A stretch of DNA of 64,000 nucleotides from Sisyra terminalis. Its lineage: Eukaryota; Arthropoda; Insecta; Neuroptera; Sisyridae. The position numbers and the translations under genes were made by a program. The stretch lies in the NCBI GenBank assembly GCA_958496175.1, contig OY292274.1:3596001-3660000 (forward strand), read 5' to 3'. A model generated the notes under the pieces. That model did no database searches and was not told the origin of the DNA. It was given only the letters and a program-made list of their open reading frames with translations. This document shows positions 58,974 to 64,000 of this stretch, one piece after another; position 1 is the stretch's first letter, and every line of letters starts with the position of its first letter.

Positions 58974-60547
58974 TATATATATAATATTTGATTTGATGTG
59001 GAGTTTTGTATCAGTTTAATATGTTTTTTTTTTAAATAAAGCAATAGAATAATGTCATTTGAGATAGTCGAATGTCAATGGATTATCTAAATATGTTCTT
59101 CTTGTATTGTAATTAAAAACAATTAACGCAAAGTGTTATCACTCTATCCCTCCTAAATTATATAATCTTTTTTTTTAAATATCCCACATATGCGACATAT
59201 ATCGTTTTATATTTCAATTTAAAATTTATGTTCTATTATATCTCAATTACAGTGCTTAATAAATCAACGATTTTTTCATTTATTCAATTTAATCCGATAT
59301 TTAATTAAAGTATTGATATTTTATTAAAATAAACATTTTCCAAACTCTTATAGCAATTGTGCAATTCATAATATAAAGGCAAATGATAGCAAATGATTCA
59401 CAAATGTTGTGTCATTCAATTATAACAATTCTATTGCAATTGAATTAATATTTATTTTTTTATTATTCATGAGGTTTTGTCAGTAAAATGATGCATGGGG
59501 GGAAAATAATAGAGACTTTTCTTAGACACTGATATCGCGTTAAAATAATAGGTATTCATAGATTTTTTTTTGTTACTATATTATTGTGTCAAATATTGAT
59601 AATATTGAATATCATTTTTTAATTATGCTAAAACAACGCTTAAGCAAGCGTTTTAGGATGAAATTAGCAATATAATTGTTATAAACTTAAACCTTATCAG
59701 TGTGGTATTTAAGGTGTGATCAATAATTAGTGAAATTAGTAATCTCCACAACGTAGAACAGTGCATATTAGCTTTGTTTCGGAAATAAATATAAGTCTAC
59801 TTAAATCAAATTAGAAGTCTACATTTTGAATTTGTGTACCAATCCATTGAAGTTTTATGTGACTTTTCTTTCTATCGTCAATTGTCGTAGACAATTAATT
59901 ATGTAAGTTTTATAAATTTTACAAATTTAAAGTTCAATTTCTCTTAACTTTCAGCTTGAATATTTGAACATTTTCAAGTTTAGTTTTGACAGTTTTACGT
60001 TTTATTATTCAAAACATCTTATTATTTAAAATTTAATCAACTAAACTTTGGAACGCTAATTTGTTGTTTGAAAAGTTAATATCATAAACACTAATATGCA
60101 ATTAAAACCATTTCAAAAGAAGACGTATTTGAAAAAAAAATAATATTGCATTTATTGATTTCCTATAAAATATAATGAAATTACATATGGCCAGTTATAA
60201 GATGCAAGATTCTGATCTGATTTTCCATCATTTCATCATAATTTTAATGTTTTGCCAAGTGACGTTTTTATATTCGCATAATTTTTTGGTGTAAGTTATA
60301 ATCTTAATAATAGGTTCCCAATTTTATACCAATAATCACGTCTTATGAAAAAAAATGTTCCAGCGCATTTCTGCCCTATTATGCTACACGTCTCGTTCGA
60401 AGATGATGAATTGTAATAATGCTCGTCATTGCCCAAAGTCCATAAGTTTTAGAATATAAGTTTTTCGAATTGGTGCTTAGTCTGTGGTGTCTGATCAGCA
60501 CCGCCTGGTGTCATTGTGTACTAAGTTTCACATATACAGATTACAGA
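58974..60547. other. AT-rich stretch without gene
   Basis: No supported feature; a TATATATATAAT tract follows the Helitron end. Confidence 0.5.
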
Positions 60548-60555
60548 GTATTAAG

Positions 60556-60870
60556 CAAAGAGATTGTATAACTAGAGTGAATGTTCTCCATAAGCCCATG
60601 TTAAATATGAACTGTCATTTCCCCTCAATTGGCCGAGTGCTCGAACCCCTTCCACAGCATATTTTTACAAAATATTATTTTCTCTCCTCTCTGTTATTTA
60701 ATGGGAAATGGAAGAAAGTGTAACAGTTCTAACGACGACCACGAGAGAGCGCTGAGTTTAAACAACAGGAAAAAAATATAGGAGCTCGATGACCTTGATT
60801 ATAATTTTGACAGATTTATGACAAGTTCACTCTAGTCAACTCTAGTCACTCTAGTCATACAATCTCTTTG
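60556..60870. mobile_element. MITE with perfect 8-bp duplication
   Basis: The left end CAAAGAGATTGTATAACTAG and the complement of the right end CAAAGAGATTGTATGACTAG form the TIR. GTATTAAG is repeated exactly at 60548-60555 and 60871-60878. An 8-bp duplication plus a CA-start end suggests hAT-related. At the right end ACTCTAGTC occurs three times in 30 bases. The 315-bp interior is noncoding. Confidence 0.85.
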
Positions 60871-61155
60871 GTATTAAGCATATTAAGTGTCATTAAAAAA
60901 AATAATACAACTGATTTAAAAAACCAAAAATATAATAGGAAGATCAAAAAAGAGTTAGATGTCGCGTTTACGATAACGGGAAAGGAACAGTAAGAAGTAG
61001 AAGTCGTATGACAGATTTGATAGGATTGAAGAACAGATTCCTAAACTCAAAAATTGTTTCTCAATTGTCAAAAACCAAAAAACTACCCGATACCAATGTG
61101 AATAACAATTCAGGTATATATTCAAATGAAAATTATTAAATAATTAAAGTTTCGG

Positions 61156-61366
61156 CTCAAGTCCATTTTAGCACACCCACAATCTGACAACGTTGCATTT
61201 TCGACTGTTTTTAATTTAATTCGCAATATTTTTATAACTTCAATTCTAATATAGTGTGATTCACTCTTTTGTGGCTAAATTTTCAGTATGGACCGATTTA
61301 ATCGCGAATTAAATTAAAAAAAAAGTCGAAAAGACAGCATTGCATGTAACATAAAATGGACTTGAA
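61156..61366. mobile_element. CTCAAG foldback MITE, second complete copy
   Basis: The left end is CTCAAGTCCATTTTAGCACA; the complement of the right end is TTCAAGTCCATTTTATG. Inner arms contain TTTTAATTTAATTCGC and GCGAATTAAATTAAAA. It is related to 52879-53098 but diverged, with some decay in the right arm. Confidence 0.75.
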
Positions 61367-61410
61367 CCAAAGTTTTTATACGAAACAGTAAATAATCAAA
61401 GAACGGGAAC

Positions 61411-61975
61411 CTGGAGCGGAACGGGGTACCTAGTTTTAATTACAATTTACGAGAGATTTAGAGAAACAATCTCATTGTTTTGTAATTTATATATTTATTT
61501 AATTCATTCTTTAAAAATATAAAAAGGTTTTATTGATTTTAATTAATAATTGATATTAAAAATTTAGGTTTCAAAAATAAATGGAATTTTCCCATTCTGC
61601 CCCACCCTCTGGGGCACAATGGGAAATGAGCCTGGGACGCAGTAGGATACTGGTTATTGGCTTAGTTCGCAGATGAAGACACTGTCATCATCGTGTTTAG
61701 CTTAGCACATGCCAAATGTGCCCATTTTTGACAAATACTGCAGGAACACCAGCTTTCATTAGATTTGGAGTATAAATCCTGGCAGTATAAGCAGATTACT
61801 TCTACATCTTCCGACCTTTCTTATATATGAACTGTCGGCTAGTTTTCCGTATATATCTACGCACTATCTGCTGATAAAATAAAAATGTCTATCCGAATGG
61901 GAAATACTATCTGAATGTTATATCCCATTTCGCCTCACCCATTGTGCCCCAAAGCACCTTTCACATAAGAATGAC
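61411..61975. repeat. Region with repeated GGGGCACAATGGG words
   Basis: GGGGCACAATGGGAAAT (61611) pairs with TTTTCCCATTCTGCCCCA just before it (about 61585), and TCCCATTTCGCC plus CCCATTGTGCCCC recur at 61923-61950. The pattern is that of subterminal or terminal repeats of a MITE, but I could not fix the ends or a target duplication. No ORF is seen. Confidence 0.45.
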
Positions 61976-62651
61976 TATTATGGCAGGATATATTGGTTAT
62001 ATTTGAATTATCACTAGGCTTTTAGTTAGTCAACAGTATGTTTTAACAAACATGTCATGTTAATATTCAAACAAAAAATAGAACATAGGATAATTACCTT
62101 ATTGTTACTTTGCAAAAATTAGAATTAGGAAACATTTATTTCGACTTTTGATAAAAATAAAAACAACTGCACTCTTTACTGGTGATAGCCACTTTTTATA
62201 ATGCAGCACAGTTATTTGAACATTGAGTATGATTTTTACGCGTTTTTGTCACCTGTAACAAACGCTAATTCCATTTTCAATTCCGTGTTCCCATAAACAG
62301 TCTCCATTTGTGCCATTTACTAAAAAATTACGTTTAGTGTTATAATCACACTAATGTATGTCAGTGTAAATGTAAATAATGCATCTATAATGTAGCCCAT
62401 ACGCAAAAATACCATTCACAAAATTATCGGTGCAGGGTATATGGTTTTTAGATTGTACACAACTATATATTAAAGTGTTTCTCATTTTGATTATTATTTG
62501 CCACTAGTTAGGATCCATAATATTCAGGTTACATTTCATCAAAATCGGTTCAGTAGTTTAGTCATATGAATTGTTCTCGAATTTATTATCTAAATATTAT
62601 GAGGAGGTATTAACTAACGTATGTCGTATTAATGATTTGTTATTGTTTCAG
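61976..62651. other. Presumed ephrin intron or 5' flank
   Basis: No gene. At 62515-62580, TTTCATCAAAATCGGTTCAG and TAGTTTAGTCAT are typical of LINE/SINE-like tails in insects. The segment ends in the acceptor TTTGTTATTGTTTCAG (62636-62651). Confidence 0.5.
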
Positions 62652-62764
62652 ATGGTGAATTTGAATCCGACTAGCGAATTTGTGATAATTGGAAACCAAG
62701 CGAAGTGGTCATTTTTACTGTAACGCAGGATATGTTTAATTCGATTTCGTCATGCGTGTGCTGA
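62652..62764 (+). promoter_or_regulatory. Two upstream ORFs in the ephrin leader
   Basis: The exon after the acceptor opens with ATG at 62652 (MVNLNPTSEF..., 23 codons, TAA ending at 62723). A second ATG at 62732 gives an 11-codon frame that overlaps the main start at 62752 in another frame and stops at 62764. Such arrangements usually reduce or condition translation of the main frame. Regulation is inferred, not seen. Confidence 0.55.
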
Positions 62765-63627
62765 GTTTTGGTCAGTGGTGGCTTCAAGCCTCATATGTGT
62801 TCGTTTTTGCGTTAGCTCTCGTCTTATGCATCCGCAACGCTCATCAAACAGCGGCTGGTGGCGGACGAAAGACTTATTTCATTTATTGGAACACGAGCAG
62901 TAGCATGTTCCGCATTGACAACACCGACCACATATTCGATATAAACAAAGGGAACTCCAAGTTTGAATATGATCAGATAGACATAATTTGTCCACAGTAT
63001 CAGCGAGAAGAAAAAGATGAGGACACTGAAAAGTATATAATATACAATGTGTCGAAGGAAGAGTATGAAACTTGTCGGATAACAAATCCGAATCCTAGGA
63101 TAATCGCTGTGTGTGACAAGCCGTATAAAATCATGTATTTTACAATAACGTTCCGACCATTCACCCCACAGCCGGGTGGACTAGAGTTTCTGGGCGGCCA
63201 CGACTACTATTTTATATCGACCTCATCTCGTGATGATTTGCATAGACGTATCGGCGGTCGCTGTACCACGCACAACATGAAAGTGATGTTCAAAGTCTGG
63301 AGCCCCATTGACTCCGATCCAGTAACCACTACAACAGCATCAATTCCGGTTGTCACTGTTCCAAACGTGTCCTGGTTGCCAGCTGCATCACCGTCAAACG
63401 TATCACATTCGATTTTGGAAACTGAATTTACTGAAAAACCAACGCAACATACAAGCACGGTCGCCTCCGTCAATACTCCACGAGTCACCAAGAAAGTAAA
63501 ACCCTACGATAAGCACCCCAACGATATTGAGAAAAGCAGCCTAACGCGAAGCGCTGGAGTAGCGCTTCAGCCCTTGGTGCTTCTTGTATCCCTCTCATTC
63601 TCGTTGGGAGCATTTCGAGTCCGGTGA
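62752..63627 (+). CDS. Ephrin: Ephrin, GPI-anchored type (Eph receptor ligand)
   Basis: The 291-residue product has a hydrophobic N-terminal signal (about 10-27), an ephrin receptor-binding domain at about 40-184 with the four invariant cysteines C80, C108, C121 and C171, and the receptor-contacting G-H loop FRPFTPQPGGLEF (134-146). The signature text DYYFISTS and GGRCTTHNMKVMFKV is present. N-glycosylation sites NTS (47) and NVS (99) are visible. A Thr/Pro-rich stalk (188-250) leads to a terminal hydrophobic segment (about 268-288) ending FRVR, with no cytoplasmic PDZ tail, so a GPI-anchor signal is likely. In insects ephrins guide axons through Eph receptors. The start was chosen as the first ATG giving a signal peptide. 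The whole coding region is uninterrupted by introns. Confidence 0.95.
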   Translation: MRVLSFGQWWLQASYVFVFALALVLCIRNAHQTAAGGGRKTYFIYWNTSSSMFRIDNTDHIFDINKGNSKFEYDQIDIICPQYQREEKDEDTEKYIIYNVSKEEYETCRITNPNPRIIAVCDKPYKIMYFTITFRPFTPQPGGLEFLGGHDYYFISTSSRDDLHRRIGGRCTTHNMKVMFKVWSPIDSDPVTTTTASIPVVTVPNVSWLPAASPSNVSHSILETEFTEKPTQHTSTVASVNTPRVTKKVKPYDKHPNDIEKSSLTRSAGVALQPLVLLVSLSFSLGAFRVR

Positions 63628-64000
63628 ACAAACAATTTAATGAAGTGCCCAGTGTTTGATCTATATTAAAAAAAAAAAAAAAAAAAACAAAACTCGACAT
63701 CGTCATATATTTATCACTATAAATTACAAGCGATATTAAATATATAATTCAAGTGAACTTTTTTAAACAAATGACTGAACCATCGATAATTGTTAAAAGT
63801 AATCTTAATTGTATGACATATAATAAAAAATAGGTGTCTACATATTATTTTAATTTTAAACCGTAATATTTTATATAATATGAATTAAAATATGTCATAA
63901 TATTAGAACCCGTTTACTCTGTACAGTTAATCTTTAGTAGTACGTGTTGTGTATAAAATTGATAAAAAAATTAAAAAAAAATCAACCTTCGAACCAGATT
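63628..64000 (+). other. Ephrin 3' UTR with A-tract and polyadenylation signal
   Basis: An A19 run at about 63669-63687 begins some 40 bases after the stop codon. It is followed by ordinary AT-rich sequence and an AATAAA at 63822-63827, which I take as the likely 3' processing signal. Confidence 0.5.

Noticed and set aside
60484..60723. 79-codon plus-strand frame near 60.5 kb
   Set aside because: It runs across the left end of the MITE at 60556 and so cannot be an old conserved gene; no motif.
62752..63690. Ephrin as a dead processed pseudogene
   Set aside because: The frame is fully intact with all four cysteines, signal peptide and anchor tail, and a good splice acceptor precedes it. A functional retrogene remains possible; a pseudogene does not fit.
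1..64000. CRISPR arrays, operons, ribosome binding sites or phage genes
   Set aside because: No regularly spaced repeats and no prokaryotic gene organisation; introns and LINEs show a eukaryotic genome.

Overview
The window is an AT-rich stretch of a eukaryotic, almost certainly insect, genome. The evidence is: split genes with GT-AG introns (three of them only 54-60 nt), an ephrin of the arthropod type, a SAYP/PHF10 orthologue, and many dispersed transposon remnants (Jockey- and RTE-type LINEs, Helitrons, hAT, PIF/Harbinger and pogo-like MITEs, foldback elements, tRNA-derived SINEs). I cannot name the species or order from the sequence alone.

Only three host genes are well supported. (1) A plus-strand terminal exon (27752-30760) encodes 1,002 residues of an unrecognised coiled-coil/disordered scaffold-like protein; its upstream exons lie left of it, probably outside the window. 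(2) A complete minus-strand gene of seven coding exons (45543 down to 35956) encodes a predicted 1,885-residue SAYP (e(y)3/PHF10) protein with a long disordered N-terminal region, an AT-hook and RG-rich tract, the SAY domain and two C-terminal PHD fingers. SAYP is known to be a subunit of the PBAP SWI/SNF remodeller that bridges it to TFIID. (3) A plus-strand ephrin (62752-63627) sits on one exon preceded by a splice acceptor and two upstream ORFs, and ends in a GPI-type hydrophobic tail. These genes are unrelated in function and are not co-regulated as far as the sequence shows.

The rest is mainly transposon debris. 0-27 kb: a Harbinger derivative with a BESS-domain ORF inserted in half a foldback element (3.4-4.8 kb), a pogo-like element nested in another inverted-repeat element (5.9-7.4 kb), Jockey remnants at 8.7-9.8, 10.2-11.1 and 13.3-13.5 kb on plus and 18.8-19.9 kb on minus, a hAT MITE that interrupts a reverse transcriptase, a TIR element with 9-bp target duplications that carries a Helitron ORF remnant (20.1-21.6 kb), and a TIR element full of copies of one motif (23.9-24.8 kb). 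30-36 kb: a tRNA-derived SINE and a Helitron-like element. 45-62 kb: a split inverted-repeat element, a hAT element with perfect 8-bp duplications, CTCAAG foldback MITEs, an RTE remnant, pogo MITE plus an inverted duplication bounded by (AT)n tracts, a Helitron with two antisense helicase fragments, and a 315-bp MITE with perfect 8-bp duplications.

Most interesting for follow-up: the near-perfect 440-bp-arm hairpin inside a SAYP intron, the TIR/Helitron chimera, the duplicated antisense helicase fragments, the repeated short linear motifs in SAYP, and the intronless ephrin coding region. I did not find evidence for a wholly new biological system.
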